Source of the DNA: Methyloligella solikamskensis
Lineage (GTDB): Bacteria > Pseudomonadota > Alphaproteobacteria > Rhizobiales > Methyloligellaceae
Direction: 5' to 3'
Assembly: GCF_042676065.1 (NCBI RefSeq)
Contig: NZ_JBHTJO010000001.1
Coordinates: 558,001-622,000 of the forward strand
DNA: 64,000 nucleotides
Positions 1 to 9,349 of the stretch are shown here, one piece after another. Within the stretch, counting starts at the first letter, position 1; each line of letters begins with the position of its first letter. The notes beneath the pieces were generated by a model. That model worked only from the letters and a program-made list of their open reading frames with translations. It did no database searches and was not told the DNA's origin. The position numbers and the translations under genes were made by a program.

Positions 1-1212
1 CAGCGGTTTTCCCTTCTCTTCGGCAAGCGCGACGATGCGTCCCGTGACGTGGTGGGCGTCGCGGAAGGGAAGTCCTGCCTCGCGCACCAGCCAGTCCGCC
101 AGGTCGGTGGCGGTGGAGAAACCCTGGCCGGCGGCGCGCTTCATGGCCTTCTTGTTGGGCTCCATATCGCCCACCATCCCGGCCATGGCCGCGATGCCGA
201 GCTTCAGGGAGGCGAGGGCGTCGAAGACGGGCTCCTTGTCCTCCTGCATGTCCTTGGCATAGGCGAGCGGCAGGCCCTTCATCACCATGAGAAGCGACTG
301 GAAGGCGCCGGCGATGCGGCCCGTCTTGGCGCGGATCAGCTCGGCGGCGTCGGGGTTGCGCTTCTGGGGCATGATGGACGAGCCGGTGGAGAAGCGGTCC
401 GACAGCTTGGCGAAGGAAAACTGCGCCGAGGCCCAGTTGACGATCTCCTCGGCGAGCCGGGAGAGATGCATGGCCGCGATGGTCGCCGCAGCCATGGTCT
501 CCAGTGCGAAGTCCCGGTCTGAGACAGCGTCCAGGGAGTTGGCCGTGGGCCGGTCGAATTGAAGTGCCTTCGCGGTCATCTCTCGGTCGATGGGAAAGCC
601 CGTGCCGGCGAGCGCCGCGGAGCCAAGGGGCGATTCGTTGAGCCGTGTGCGGGCATCGGCGAAGCGGCCCCGGTCGCGGCTCAGCATCTCCACATAGGCG
701 AGGCAGTGATGGCCGAAGGTCACTGGCTGGGCGGTTTGGAGATGGGTGAAGCCCGGCATGACCGTTGCGGCGTGCTCCACGGCCTGCTCGGCCAGCGCCA
801 GCTGCAGGGCGGCGAGACCGGCATCGATCTCGTCGATCTCGTCGCGGACATAGAGCCGGAAATCGGTCGCCACCTGGTCGTTGCGCGAGCGCGCGGTGTG
901 GAGCTTGCCGGCGGTGGGGCCGATCAGCTCCTTCAGCCGGTTCTCGATATTGAGGTGGATGTCTTCGAGTTCTCGCGAGAAGTTGAATTCCCCCGCCTCG
1001 ATCTCCTTTGCGATGGTGTCGAGCCCGCCCACGATCTGCCGCTCTTCGTCGGCAGAGATGATGCCGGTGGCGGCAAGCATGGCGGCATGGGCTTTCGAGG
1101 CCAGAATGTCCTGGCGCCACAGCCGCTTGTCGAAGCCGATGGAGGCGTTTATCTCCTCCATGATCTGGGCGGGGCTTAAATCAAACCGGCCGCCCCACAT
1201 GGTATTGGCCAT
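1..1212 (-). CDS. argH: Argininosuccinate lyase, C-terminal end cut by window edge
   Basis: Cleaves argininosuccinate to arginine and fumarate, the last step of arginine synthesis, in the cytosol. Reading the minus strand from the ATG at 1212 gives an N-terminus with WGGRF, then HTARSRNDQ, then the fumarase/aspartase-superfamily signature GSSIMPQKRNPD. About 404 codons lie in the window and the frame is open to base 1, so roughly 60 C-terminal residues are missing. A GGAG-type ribosome site sits about 8 bases before the ATG; an alternative ATG at 1200 is possible. It is divergent from a TlpA-like gene, an arrangement common in Hyphomicrobiales. Identification is secure; only the end lies outside the window. 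Confidence 0.95.
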   Translation of the reverse strand, partial: MANTMWGGRFDLSPAQIMEEINASIGFDKRLWRQDILASKAHAAMLAATGIISADEERQIVGGLDTIAKEIEAGEFNFSRELEDIHLNIENRLKELIGPTAGKLHTARSRNDQVATDFRLYVRDEIDEIDAGLAALQLALAEQAVEHAATVMPGFTHLQTAQPVTFGHHCLAYVEMLSRDRGRFADARTRLNESPLGSAALAGTGFPIDREMTAKALQFDRPTANSLDAVSDRDFALETMAAATIAAMHLSRLAEEIVNWASAQFSFAKLSDRFSTGSSIMPQKRNPDAAELIRAKTGRIAGAFQSLLMVMKGLPLAYAKDMQEDKEPVFDALASLKLGIAAMAGMVGDMEPNKKAMKRAAGQGFSTATDLADWLVREAGLPFRDAHHVTGRIVALAEEKGKPL

Positions 1213-1262
1213 TTGTTGAGCCTTACTCCATTGGGCGAAGCCAAAAACAGGCGAGGAACCAA

Positions 1263-1979
1263 GTGAGCGACAGCAAGAGCCAGGGCCGAAAGCCATCGCC
1301 GCTCGGGATTGGGGTCGTCGCGCTTATAGCGGCGATTGCGGGTTTTGGCATTATTTTTTGGGTTTTTGGACCGAAAAACCCTGAATCCGACGTGAAAACG
1401 GCCGATTCGGCCGAATCCGCCGCAGACACGCCTGCGGCTTCGAGCAAGGGAAGCGGCCCGCTTGCCGGTCTCAACAAGGGCGATATGGCGGCCTTCGTGA
1501 TCAAGAAGGAGCCGGAGCCTCTGCCGCCCATGCCCATGGAAGGGGCGGACGGCAAAGAGGTCGCCATGGCCGACTTCAAAGGCAAGGTCGTGCTTCTGAA
1601 CATCTGGGCGACCTGGTGCCATCCCTGCCGTGAGGAGATGCCGGCGCTGGACAAGCTTCAGAAGGAACTCGGCGGCGAGGATTTCGAGGTCGTGGCGATG
1701 AATATCGACCGCGGCAGCCCGGACAAGGCGAAGGACTTCCTGAAAGAGGTGAAGGCTGAGAACCTCGCCTTCTATCGCGACCCGTCCAGCAAGCTCTTCA
1801 CCAAGCTCAAGGCCGTGGGCATGCCGACCACCTTGCTCGTCAACCGCGACGGCGAGGAGATGGGCCGCTTGGTCGGGCCAGCGGAATGGGATTCGCCGGA
1901 AGCCGTGCGTCTGATCAAGGCAGCGATTGCCGCGAATGGCGATGCGGCGGACCCCGGCGACGCCCCGGAAACCCAGTAG
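1263..1979 (+). CDS. TlpA-like membrane-anchored thiol:disulfide reductase
   Basis: A 238-residue protein starting with GTG. Residues about 14-34 form one membrane segment, followed by an Ala/Ser-rich linker (about 40-70) and a thioredoxin-fold domain with the redox motif WATWCHPCREEMP and a cis-proline motif GMPTT. This is the TlpA/ResA family, which faces the periplasm and reduces disulfides, typically in cytochrome c or cytochrome oxidase maturation. It is divergent from argH with about 50 bases between, and is followed closely by a lipoprotein gene whose start lies just past its stop. The family is certain; the exact substrate is not. In rhizobia the gene at this place is usually called tlpA. 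Confidence 0.88.
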   Translation: MSDSKSQGRKPSPLGIGVVALIAAIAGFGIIFWVFGPKNPESDVKTADSAESAADTPAASSKGSGPLAGLNKGDMAAFVIKKEPEPLPPMPMEGADGKEVAMADFKGKVVLLNIWATWCHPCREEMPALDKLQKELGGEDFEVVAMNIDRGSPDKAKDFLKEVKAENLAFYRDPSSKLFTKLKAVGMPTTLLVNRDGEEMGRLVGPAEWDSPEAVRLIKAAIAANGDAADPGDAPETQ

Positions 1980-1995
1980 AGGCGAGGGGGCGGTC

Positions 1996-2544
1996 GTGAT
2001 CTATCTCCGCCTCTTTTCGCGCTCCCTTCTCATTGCTCTTTGCGCAGCCGGCGTGATTTCCGCCTGCACGGATGCGCCTCCTGTCAGAGAGGTGCGCGCC
2101 GGCACGGCGCTGGAGAAAGCACCAGCGCTCGATCCGGCCCAGGCGCGCGATGCGATCAATGTCTACAGAAAAGCGAAGGGGCTCAAGCCGCTCGCCGTGA
2201 GTGCGAAGCTGAACAAGGCGGCCATGGTGCAGGCAGAGGATATCGCCAAGCGCGGTCGTCTCGATCACAACGGCTCGGACGGGTCCACCGCCGGCGATCG
2301 CGTGAAGCGTGCCGGTTACGACTCGGCTCTCACGGCGGAGAATATCGCGGCCGGACAAAGAAGCTTCGAAGAGGTGTTCCAGGGCTGGAAGAAGAGCCCC
2401 GCTCATAACCGCAATCTGCTGTTAGCGGACGCCAAAGATATGGGAATCGCGGTGGCGTTCGCGCCGAACAGCGGATTCAAGGTTTTCTGGGCCCTGGTGC
2501 TGGCAGCGCCGCCGAGCGCAGAAACCAGGTCCAACTGGGAATAG
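1996..2544 (+). CDS. CAP/SCP-domain lipoprotein
   Basis: The reading frame is open from 1927, but a GTG at 1996 preceded by GGCGAGGGGG is the better start because it places a clean lipoprotein signal first: hydrophobic stretch then GVISAC, with Cys about residue 20. The mature part is a CAP (cysteine-rich secretory/SCP-like) domain, with the typical NxxR/HNG-containing segments (DHNGSDG, AENIAAG, WKKSPAHNRNLL). Bacterial members resemble YkwD and are secreted proteins of uncertain biochemical role. It follows tlpA by 16 bases and may be cotranscribed. The lipoprotein call is from the lipobox; no catalytic role is claimed. Confidence 0.8.
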   Translation: MIYLRLFSRSLLIALCAAGVISACTDAPPVREVRAGTALEKAPALDPAQARDAINVYRKAKGLKPLAVSAKLNKAAMVQAEDIAKRGRLDHNGSDGSTAGDRVKRAGYDSALTAENIAAGQRSFEEVFQGWKKSPAHNRNLLLADAKDMGIAVAFAPNSGFKVFWALVLAAPPSAETRSNWE

Positions 2545-2566
2545 GACCAACTGGCACCGGGGTGGA

Positions 2567-3460
2567 TTAACCCCCGCAGATCTCCCGCCTGAGATGAGCA
2601 GGCTGATCGCTGAGCGAGGCCTGCATGGCGAGCCCGTCGAGGGTCGTGCCGAAGAGGGATTTCCAGAAATAGCGCTTGAAGCCGTTCTCAAGGAGATCGG
2701 TGACGCGGTCGCGCCTGGCCGGCACGGAGACCTCACCCAGCACCACGGCCACGAGGCGGCGGCCATCTCGGGTGGCGCTGGCAACGATGTTGAAGCCGGA
2801 ATCGCAGATGAAGCCGGTCTTCATGCCGTCGGCGCCTTCGAAGTCGCGCAGCAGACCGTTATGGGTCCGCAGGATCTTGTCGCCCACCTTCACGTGGCGG
2901 AGCTTGAAGATGTCGGCGTATTCGGGAAATTGCAGGATGATCGCCCGGGCGAGACGGCCCATGTCGCGGGCCGTGGTCACCTGATTCTCGTTGGGCAGGC
3001 CGTTGGCGTTGGCAAAGCGGGTGTTGGTCATGCCCAGATGCTGGGCTGCCGCATTCATGCGGACCACGAAGGCCTGCTCGCTTCCGCCACCGAGCGCCTC
3101 CGCCAGCATGACGGCCACGTCGTTGGCGGACTTCACGATGATGATCTTGATGGCAACTTCCAGAGTCAGCTCGCCGCCGACCGGCAAGCCTAGCTTGGTG
3201 GGCGCCTGAGACTGGGCGTGAGCAGAGCATTGGATCTTCGTGTCCATGGTCACCCGGCCCGCCCGCAGATCGGAGAAGGCAATATAGGCGGTCATCAGCT
3301 TGGTGAGCGATGCGGGGAACCACGGCACATCCGGGTCCTCGGCGTAGAACACGGTGCCGTTATAGGGCTCGAAGACGAGCGCCGGACCGGCATGGGCGAG
3401 ATTTGGGGGCAGCAGCAGCGCTACGGTGAGCAGCGCGGCGGCAAGACGTCTTAGCATCAT
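2567..3460 (-). CDS. D-alanyl-D-alanine carboxypeptidase (peptidase S11)
   Basis: A low-molecular-mass penicillin-binding protein that removes the terminal D-Ala from peptidoglycan stem peptides in the periplasm. All three active-site motifs are visible: SLTK (SxxK), SAN and KTG (DGMKTGF). The open frame runs back to 3670, but the ATG at 3460 is chosen because GAGGGAA lies 7 bases upstream and the protein then begins with a typical signal peptide (MMLRRLAAALL...AHA). The resulting 297 residues is shorter than classical DacA/DacC and resembles the DacF-like short forms common in alphaproteobacteria. It is transcribed on the minus strand, converging on the CAP lipoprotein gene with 22 bases between stops. 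Confidence 0.92.
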   Translation of the reverse strand: MMLRRLAAALLTVALLLPPNLAHAGPALVFEPYNGTVFYAEDPDVPWFPASLTKLMTAYIAFSDLRAGRVTMDTKIQCSAHAQSQAPTKLGLPVGGELTLEVAIKIIIVKSANDVAVMLAEALGGGSEQAFVVRMNAAAQHLGMTNTRFANANGLPNENQVTTARDMGRLARAIILQFPEYADIFKLRHVKVGDKILRTHNGLLRDFEGADGMKTGFICDSGFNIVASATRDGRRLVAVVLGEVSVPARRDRVTDLLENGFKRYFWKSLFGTTLDGLAMQASLSDQPAHLRREICGG

Positions 3461-3790
3461 CAAAGCTTCCCTCACCGGGGCCTTACTCGGCATCGCCGCG
3501 ATCGGCCCGGGCGCTATTCGCTTGGGGACCTGCCGTCTGGCTGAGGCGCGTGGCGCTCGCTCAGCCTCCGAGGCACCCCGTGTCTTACGAACACAGACGA
3601 GTCCGGACACAGATAAGTCGGACGGCTCGGCATCACAGGCTTCGTTCGCTTCGATCTCAGCCCCGAACACCCTCGAAGCAACCGGCGAACGCCGAACAGC
3701 GGCAAATCAATTGCCGCTGGATGCGAAGACTAGCGGTTGGGCCTCAATCTTCAACTGTGAAGTTGCTGCTTCGACCGCGTCTTCTTGTAC
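3461..3790. other. Intergenic region between dacA-like gene and glycerate kinase
   Basis: About 330 bases without a convincing gene; the short frames here lack ribosome sites and recognisable sequence. It should hold the promoter of the carboxypeptidase gene and the transcript end of glycerate kinase. The only clear structure is the perfect 9-bp inverted repeat at 3697-3719. Confidence 0.6.
3697..3719. repeat. Perfect 9-bp inverted repeat, operator or terminator candidate
   Basis: CAGCGGCAA and TTGCCGCTG flank a 5-base spacer (ATCAA). There is no T-run on either side, so it is not a standard intrinsic terminator. It lies 71 bases past the glycerate kinase stop and about 240 bases before the carboxypeptidase start. 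It could be an operator for the latter or a weak terminator. Confidence 0.45.
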
Positions 3791-5053
3791 TTACGGCTTG
3801 TCGACCAGAATCGCCCGGAAGTCGTTCACATTGGTGCGGGTCGGGCCGGTCACGACAAGGTCGCCGATGGCGGAGAAGAAGTTGTAGCCGTTGTTGTCGG
3901 CCAGATAATCCTTGGCGCTCACACCCTTCTCGGCGGCGCGCTCCAGACTGTCGGGGGTGAGGATGGCGCCGGCATTGTCTTCGGTGCCGTCGATGCCGTC
4001 GGTGTCGGCGGCAAGGGCATAGATTCCCTCATGGCCGTCGAGTGCCACAGTGAGCGCCAGCAGGAATTCCGCGTTGCGTCCGCCGCGGCCGTTGCCCTTC
4101 ACGGTGACGGTGGTCTCGCCGCCGGAGATCAGCACGCACGGTGCTTTCGTGGGCTGGCCGAACTCGGCGACCTGCCGGGCGATCCCGGCATGAACCAGGG
4201 CCACGTCGGAGGCCTCGCCCTCGATGCAGTTTGACAGGATCATCGGCGTATAGCCTGCCTCTTCGGCCACCTTTGCCGCGGCCTCCAGGGAATCCTGGGG
4301 CGTCGCGATCATGATGTTCTCAACGGATGCCAGGCGCGGATCGCCGGGCTTTGGCGTCTCGTTCGCCTCGTCCTGGAGCACGGCGAGGACATTGTCCGGA
4401 ATGTCGATGTCGTACTTCTTCAGGATGGCGATGGCGTCGGCGCCGCTGGACGGATCGGCGACGGTGGGGCCAGAGGCGATGATCGAAGGATCGTCGTTCG
4501 GCACGTCGGAGATCATCAGCGAGACGACCTTCGCCGGTGCCGCGGCCATGGCCAGGCGGCCGCCCTTCACGGCGGAAAGATGCTTCCGCACGGAGTTCAT
4601 CTCGCCGATGGTGGCGCCCGACCGCAGCAGGGCCTTGTTGATCGCCTGCTTGTCTTCGAGGCTCACACCTTCGGCCGGCATGGCAAGCAGCGCCGAGCCG
4701 CCGCCGGAGATCAGGCAAAGCACGAGATCGTCCTCGGTCAGGCCTCCGACCATCTTCAAAATACGGGTCGCGGCCTCGCGGCCTGCGCTGTCGGGCACGG
4801 GGTGGCCGGCCTCGATCACCTCGATCTTTTCGGTCGGGAGTCCATGGGCGTACCGGGTCACGACGAGGCCTTCCAGGGGCCCGTCCCAATGGTCCTCGAC
4901 GGCCTTGGCCATGGCGCCTCCGGCCTTGCCGGCGCCGATCACCACCGTCTTGCCCTTGGGCGGTTCCGGCAGATGCTCAGGCACGCAGACGGCAGGAGAG
5001 GCTGCCTCCACGGCAGCAGCAAACATCGAGTTCAGAAGCTCTTGCGGTGTCAT
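3791..5053 (-). CDS. gck: Glycerate 2-kinase (MOFRL family), serine cycle
   Basis: Phosphorylates glycerate to 2-phosphoglycerate, the step that returns serine-cycle carbon to PEP. The 420-residue protein starts at the ATG at 5053 (MTPQELLNSMF); the open frame extends to 5119 but without a better start. Visible features are the N-terminal GAGKAGGAMAKAVE nucleotide-binding stretch, the ISGGGSALL motif and a C-terminal MOFRL part with ISGGETTVTV and GRGGRNAEFLLA followed by AADTDGIDG. It is divergent from ftfL, so one 170-base spacer probably controls both arms of the serine cycle. The name gck follows methylotroph usage; ttuD-type enzymes are the same family. Confidence 0.92.
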   Translation of the reverse strand: MTPQELLNSMFAAAVEAASPAVCVPEHLPEPPKGKTVVIGAGKAGGAMAKAVEDHWDGPLEGLVVTRYAHGLPTEKIEVIEAGHPVPDSAGREAATRILKMVGGLTEDDLVLCLISGGGSALLAMPAEGVSLEDKQAINKALLRSGATIGEMNSVRKHLSAVKGGRLAMAAAPAKVVSLMISDVPNDDPSIIASGPTVADPSSGADAIAILKKYDIDIPDNVLAVLQDEANETPKPGDPRLASVENIMIATPQDSLEAAAKVAEEAGYTPMILSNCIEGEASDVALVHAGIARQVAEFGQPTKAPCVLISGGETTVTVKGNGRGGRNAEFLLALTVALDGHEGIYALAADTDGIDGTEDNAGAILTPDSLERAAEKGVSAKDYLADNNGYNFFSAIGDLVVTGPTRTNVNDFRAILVDKP

Positions 5054-5222
5054 GGATATTACTATCGAGGGTATATTCAAGGAGATAGTCCCGGCACTTA
5101 GGCGAGGTAGAAACTGCACATAGGATTGTCAGAAGGCAAGCGCTTGAATTAAGTTGCAACCCTTGATAACAGCCCCGCCTTCGAAGTGGGCAACGAATAA
5201 GGTTGAGTGGGGGAGGAAGCGT

Positions 5223-6929
5223 ATGTCTAAAGGCTCGAACGAGCAGCACGTCAATCCGAAATCCGATATCGAGATTTCGCAAGAGGCGGATATGCGGCCG
5301 ATCATCGAGGTCGCGGAAGAAAAGCTCGGCCTCACGCCGGACGATCTGCTGCCCTACGGCCACTACAAGGCCAAGGTCTCCCTCGACTACATCGAGAGCA
5401 TCAAGGACAAGCCCGACGGCAAGCTGATCCTGGTCACCGCGATCACGCCGACGCCCGCCGGCGAGGGCAAGACCACGACGACGGTCGGCCTCGGCGATGC
5501 CCTTAACCACATCGGCAAGAAGGCGATGATCTGCGTGCGCGAGCCTTCGCTCGGCCCCTGCTTCGGCATGAAGGGCGGCGCGGCCGGTGGCGGCTATGCC
5601 CAGGTCGTGCCCATGGAGGACATCAACCTCCACTTCACCGGCGATTTCCATGCGATCGGCGCGGCGAACAACCTGCTCGCGGCCATGATCGATAACCACA
5701 TCTACTGGGGCAACAAACTCGACATCGACTCCCGGCGCGTCACCTGGCGCCGCGGCATCGACATGAACGACCGCGCGCTCCGCAACATCGTGACCTCGCT
5801 GGGCGGGGCGGCCAACGGCTTCCCGCGTGAGGCCGGCTTCGACATCGTCGTGGCCTCCGAGGTGATGGCGATCTTCTGCCTGGCCACGGATCTGGCCGAT
5901 CTGCAGCGCCGGCTCGGCAACATCCAAGTGGGCCAGACCCGCGACAAGAAGCCCGTCATGGCCAAGGAGCTGGAGGCTCCCGGCGCCATGGCCGCGCTTC
6001 TGCGCGATGCGCTGGCGCCCAACATGGTGCAGACGCTTGAGAACAATCCTGCCTTCGTTCATGGCGGCCCGTTCGCCAATATCGCCCATGGCTGCAACTC
6101 GGTGATCGCCACCAAGGCGGCGCTGAAGATGTCCGATTATGTGGTGACGGAGGCCGGTTTCGGCGCCGATCTCGGCGCGGAGAAGTTCCTCGACATCAAG
6201 TGCCGCAAGGCTGGGCTTTCGCCCGACTGCATCGTGGTGGTCGCGACGATCCGTGCGCTCAAGATGCATGGCGGCGTCGCCAAGGACGATCTGAAGGCGG
6301 AGAATGTCGAGGCGGTCGAGAAGGGCTTCTCCAACCTCAAGAAGCACGTCGAGAACATGCGCAAATACGGCGTGCCGGTGCTCGTGTCCGTGAACCGGTT
6401 CTCCGGCGACACGGAAGCGGAGATGGCCAAGCTGCAGGAGCTTTGCGACACCATCGACGTCGAGTGCGAGCTTTCCGATCACTGGGCCAATGGCGGTCCG
6501 GGCGCGGCCAATGTGGCGGAAGCGGTGGTCCGCATCTGCGACGAGGGCAAGGCCGACTTCAAGCCGCTCTATCCGGATGAGACCCCGCTCTGGGAGAAGA
6601 TCCAGACCGTGGCGAAGGAAATCTACGGTGCGGACGACGTCACGGCCGACAAGAGTGTGATGAACCGCATCAAGGAGCTGGAGGACCAGGGCTTCGGGCA
6701 CTTCCCGATCTGCGTGGCCAAGACCCAGTACAGCTTCTCCACCAATCCGGATGCCAAGGGCGCGCCGACGGGATTCACTATCCCAGTGCGCGAGATCAGG
6801 CTGTCGGCGGGCGCGGAGTTCATCGTGGTGATCTGCGGTGACATCATGACCATGCCCGGCCTGCCGCGGGTTCCGGCGGCCAACAACATCAAGCTCGACG
6901 AGCAGGGTCACATCACCGGCCTCTTCTAG
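5223..6929 (+). CDS. ftfL: Formate-tetrahydrofolate ligase
   Basis: ATP-dependent ligation of formate to tetrahydrofolate, the entry of formate into assimilation. The start at 5223 has an excellent ribosome site (GGAGGAAG, 4 bases away). The 568-residue product has the nucleotide-binding P-loop TPTPAGEGKTTTT and the conserved FTHFS segments REPSLGPCFGMKGGAAGGG and FTGDFHAIGAANN, near the family's usual length. It heads the rightward serine-cycle gene row and is divergent from glycerate kinase. In Methylorubrum extorquens ftfL lies apart from the main serine-cycle operon, so its position here is a difference in layout. Confidence 0.97.
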   Translation: MSKGSNEQHVNPKSDIEISQEADMRPIIEVAEEKLGLTPDDLLPYGHYKAKVSLDYIESIKDKPDGKLILVTAITPTPAGEGKTTTTVGLGDALNHIGKKAMICVREPSLGPCFGMKGGAAGGGYAQVVPMEDINLHFTGDFHAIGAANNLLAAMIDNHIYWGNKLDIDSRRVTWRRGIDMNDRALRNIVTSLGGAANGFPREAGFDIVVASEVMAIFCLATDLADLQRRLGNIQVGQTRDKKPVMAKELEAPGAMAALLRDALAPNMVQTLENNPAFVHGGPFANIAHGCNSVIATKAALKMSDYVVTEAGFGADLGAEKFLDIKCRKAGLSPDCIVVVATIRALKMHGGVAKDDLKAENVEAVEKGFSNLKKHVENMRKYGVPVLVSVNRFSGDTEAEMAKLQELCDTIDVECELSDHWANGGPGAANVAEAVVRICDEGKADFKPLYPDETPLWEKIQTVAKEIYGADDVTADKSVMNRIKELEDQGFGHFPICVAKTQYSFSTNPDAKGAPTGFTIPVREIRLSAGAEFIVVICGDIMTMPGLPRVPAANNIKLDEQGHITGLF

Positions 6930-7040
6930 AGGCCGGGTTGGAACTCAAGGGGTTGCCAGTTTCGGCGCCCGACGCTACCACGCTTGCCCTTCAGCGTGGC
7001 TGCAAGCTATAGGTACGCCGAAATTTCGTCGGAGGAGGCA

Positions 7041-8252
7041 ATGCCCGAAGGATTCCGGCCGGGACGCAATTTCCTGTTCGTCCCAGGCCCTACAAACTTG
7101 CCGGAGAGCGTCCTGCGGGCCATGCATGTGCCCAGCGAGGATCACCGCTCGCCGCGGTTCCCGGAGCTGACCAAGCCTCTGTTCGAGGATCTGAAGAAGA
7201 TCTTCAAGAGCAAGGACGGCCAAGCGTTCATTTTCCCGTCCAGCGGTACCGGCGCTTGGGAAGCGGCCATCACCAATACCCTGTCGCCGGGCGACAAGGT
7301 GCTGGCGCCGCGCTTCGGCCAGTTCAGCCACCTCTGGATTCAGCTTGCCCGCCGTCACGGCCTGGATGTGATCGTTCAGGAAGAGGAGTGGGGCACGGGC
7401 GCCGATCCGGAGAAGATCGAGGCCGCGCTCTCCGAAGACAAGGCCCACGAGATCAAGGCGGTCCTGATCGTCCATAACGAGACGGCGACCGGCGTGACCT
7501 CCGACGTGGCTGCGGTTCGCAAGGCGATCGATGCCGCCTCCCACCCGGCGATGCTGTTCGTCGACGGCGTGAGCTCGATCGGCTCGATCGATTTCCGCAT
7601 GGACGAGTGGGGCGTCGACATGGCTATCACCGGCTCTCAGAAGGGTCTGATGCTGCCGGCGGGTCTCGGCATTCTGTGCGCGAGCCAGAAGGCGCTTTCC
7701 ATGCGCGATAGCGCGAAATGCGCCCGTGGCTATTTCGAGCTCGGCGACTACATCGCCGCCAACGAGAACGGCTATTTCCCGTATACGCCGGCGGTGGCGC
7801 TGCTGCACGGGCTGCGGGCGTCGCTCGACCGTCTGTTCGCCGAGGGGCTGGACAATGTCTTCGCCCGGCACCATCGCCTGGCCGGCGCGGTTCGCGCGGC
7901 GGTCGATGCGTGGGGCCTGGAACTCTGTGCCAAAGAGCCGAAATGGCACTCCGACACGGTCTCGGCGATCATGGTGCCGGAAGGCGTCAACGGCGGCGAC
8001 GTCATCAAGATCGCCTTCGAGCGCTACAATCTTTCGCTCGGCGCCGGCCTGTCCGAGGTGGCGGGCAAGCTTTTCCGTATCGGTCATCTGGGCGATTTGA
8101 ATGAGCTCATGGTGTTGAGCGGCGTCACGGGCGCCGAGATGGCGATGGCGGATGCCGGCATCGACGTCACGCTGGGCAAGGGCGTGGCGGCGGCGCAGGA
8201 GCACCTGCGCAAACCGCACGATCAGCAGCAAAGCAGGATCGCGGCGGAATAA
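7041..8252 (+). CDS. sgaA: Serine-glyoxylate aminotransferase
   Basis: A PLP enzyme that transfers the amino group from serine to glyoxylate, giving hydroxypyruvate and glycine in the serine cycle. The start at 7041 follows GGAGGAGGCA and gives 403 residues, the usual length. The PLP lysine is K201 in the motif ITGSQKGLM, and FVDGVSSIGS carries the upstream PLP-binding aspartate. It lies 111 bases after ftfL and 106 bases before hprA, so the three are likely one transcript. Confidence 0.96.
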   Translation: MPEGFRPGRNFLFVPGPTNLPESVLRAMHVPSEDHRSPRFPELTKPLFEDLKKIFKSKDGQAFIFPSSGTGAWEAAITNTLSPGDKVLAPRFGQFSHLWIQLARRHGLDVIVQEEEWGTGADPEKIEAALSEDKAHEIKAVLIVHNETATGVTSDVAAVRKAIDAASHPAMLFVDGVSSIGSIDFRMDEWGVDMAITGSQKGLMLPAGLGILCASQKALSMRDSAKCARGYFELGDYIAANENGYFPYTPAVALLHGLRASLDRLFAEGLDNVFARHHRLAGAVRAAVDAWGLELCAKEPKWHSDTVSAIMVPEGVNGGDVIKIAFERYNLSLGAGLSEVAGKLFRIGHLGDLNELMVLSGVTGAEMAMADAGIDVTLGKGVAAAQEHLRKPHDQQQSRIAAE

Positions 8253-8358
8253 TCGACTTTATGTTTAGGATGGCCGGTTCCGGGCGAAGCGCGAAAATGC
8301 GTCACCGGGACCGATTAGGAGCAACACGCGTAAGCGAGTAACCCGGGGGGTATCCAAG

Positions 8359-9297
8359 GTGGCACACAAGATCGTCTTCCTCGATCGCGAGACTCTCGAC
8401 GCCAACGTTCGGGCGCCGAACTTCGAGCACGAGTACGAAGAATATGACGTGACCACGGTCGATCAGATCGTGGATCGCCTGAAGGGCGCCGACATCGCCA
8501 TCATCAATAAGGTGCCGATGCGCGAGGAGACCCTGAAGCAGCTTCCGGATCTGAAGCTGATCGCGGTCGCCGCGACCGGCACCGACGTGATCGACAAGGA
8601 TTACTGCAAGGCGAACGGCATCACGATCGTCAACATCCGGAACTACGCCTACAACACGGTGCCGGAGCATGTGATCGCGCTGATGTTCGCGCTGCGCCGG
8701 AGCCTGGTTCCCTATGTGCTGTCGGTGCGCGACGGCGACTGGAACAAGGCGCGCCAGTTCTGCTATTTCGACTATCCCATCTACGACATCGCCGGTTCGA
8801 CTCTGGGCATCGTCGGCTTCGGCGCCCTGGGCCAGTCCATCGCCAAGCGCGCCGAGGCCCTGGGCATGAAGGTGCTCGCCTACGATGTGGCGCCGAAGGA
8901 CGGCCTGGTCGATCTGGAGACCATCTATAAAGAGGCCGACGTCATCACGCTGCACGCTCCGCTGACTCCGGACACCCGGAACATGATCGGCGAGAAAGAG
9001 CTTAAGATGATGAAATCGAACGCGATCCTGATCAACACGGCGCGCGGCGGCCTGGTGGACGAAGAAGCGCTGGTTCAGGCGCTGAAGGATGGCGAGATCG
9101 GCGGTGCCGGCTTCGACGTGGTGACCAAGGAGCCGCCGAAAGAGGGCAATGTCCTGATCGACGCGAACCTGCCGAACCTGATCGTGACGCCCCACGTGGC
9201 GTGGGCGAGCCAGGAGGCGATGCAGGTCCTGGCGGATCAGCTGGTCGACAATATCGAGGCATTCGTCGCCGGCAATCCACAGAACGTCGTCGAGTAG
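8359..9297 (+). CDS. hprA: Hydroxypyruvate reductase (glycerate dehydrogenase)
   Basis: Reduces hydroxypyruvate to glycerate with NAD(P)H in the serine cycle. It starts with GTG at 8359 and is 312 residues, a D-isomer-specific 2-hydroxyacid dehydrogenase. Visible features: dinucleotide motif GIVGFGALGQS, catalytic Arg in INTARGGLVDE, a downstream Glu, and the catalytic His in VTPHVAWAS. The order sga-hprA-mtdA-fchA is the same as in Methylorubrum. The spacing to mtdA is 52 bases. Confidence 0.95.
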   Translation: MAHKIVFLDRETLDANVRAPNFEHEYEEYDVTTVDQIVDRLKGADIAIINKVPMREETLKQLPDLKLIAVAATGTDVIDKDYCKANGITIVNIRNYAYNTVPEHVIALMFALRRSLVPYVLSVRDGDWNKARQFCYFDYPIYDIAGSTLGIVGFGALGQSIAKRAEALGMKVLAYDVAPKDGLVDLETIYKEADVITLHAPLTPDTRNMIGEKELKMMKSNAILINTARGGLVDEEALVQALKDGEIGGAGFDVVTKEPPKEGNVLIDANLPNLIVTPHVAWASQEAMQVLADQLVDNIEAFVAGNPQNVVE

Positions 9298-9349
9298 AAG
9301 AGGCCTATAAGAGGCGATAGGCCGACAACGCGTATTCAGGAAGGGTATT

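Noticed and set aside
4977..6911. 644-codon open frame on the minus strand
   Set aside because: It is antisense to ftfL, whose motifs and ribosome site are unmistakable; the composition (His/Asp/Leu/Arg-rich) is typical of a mirror frame in GC-rich DNA.
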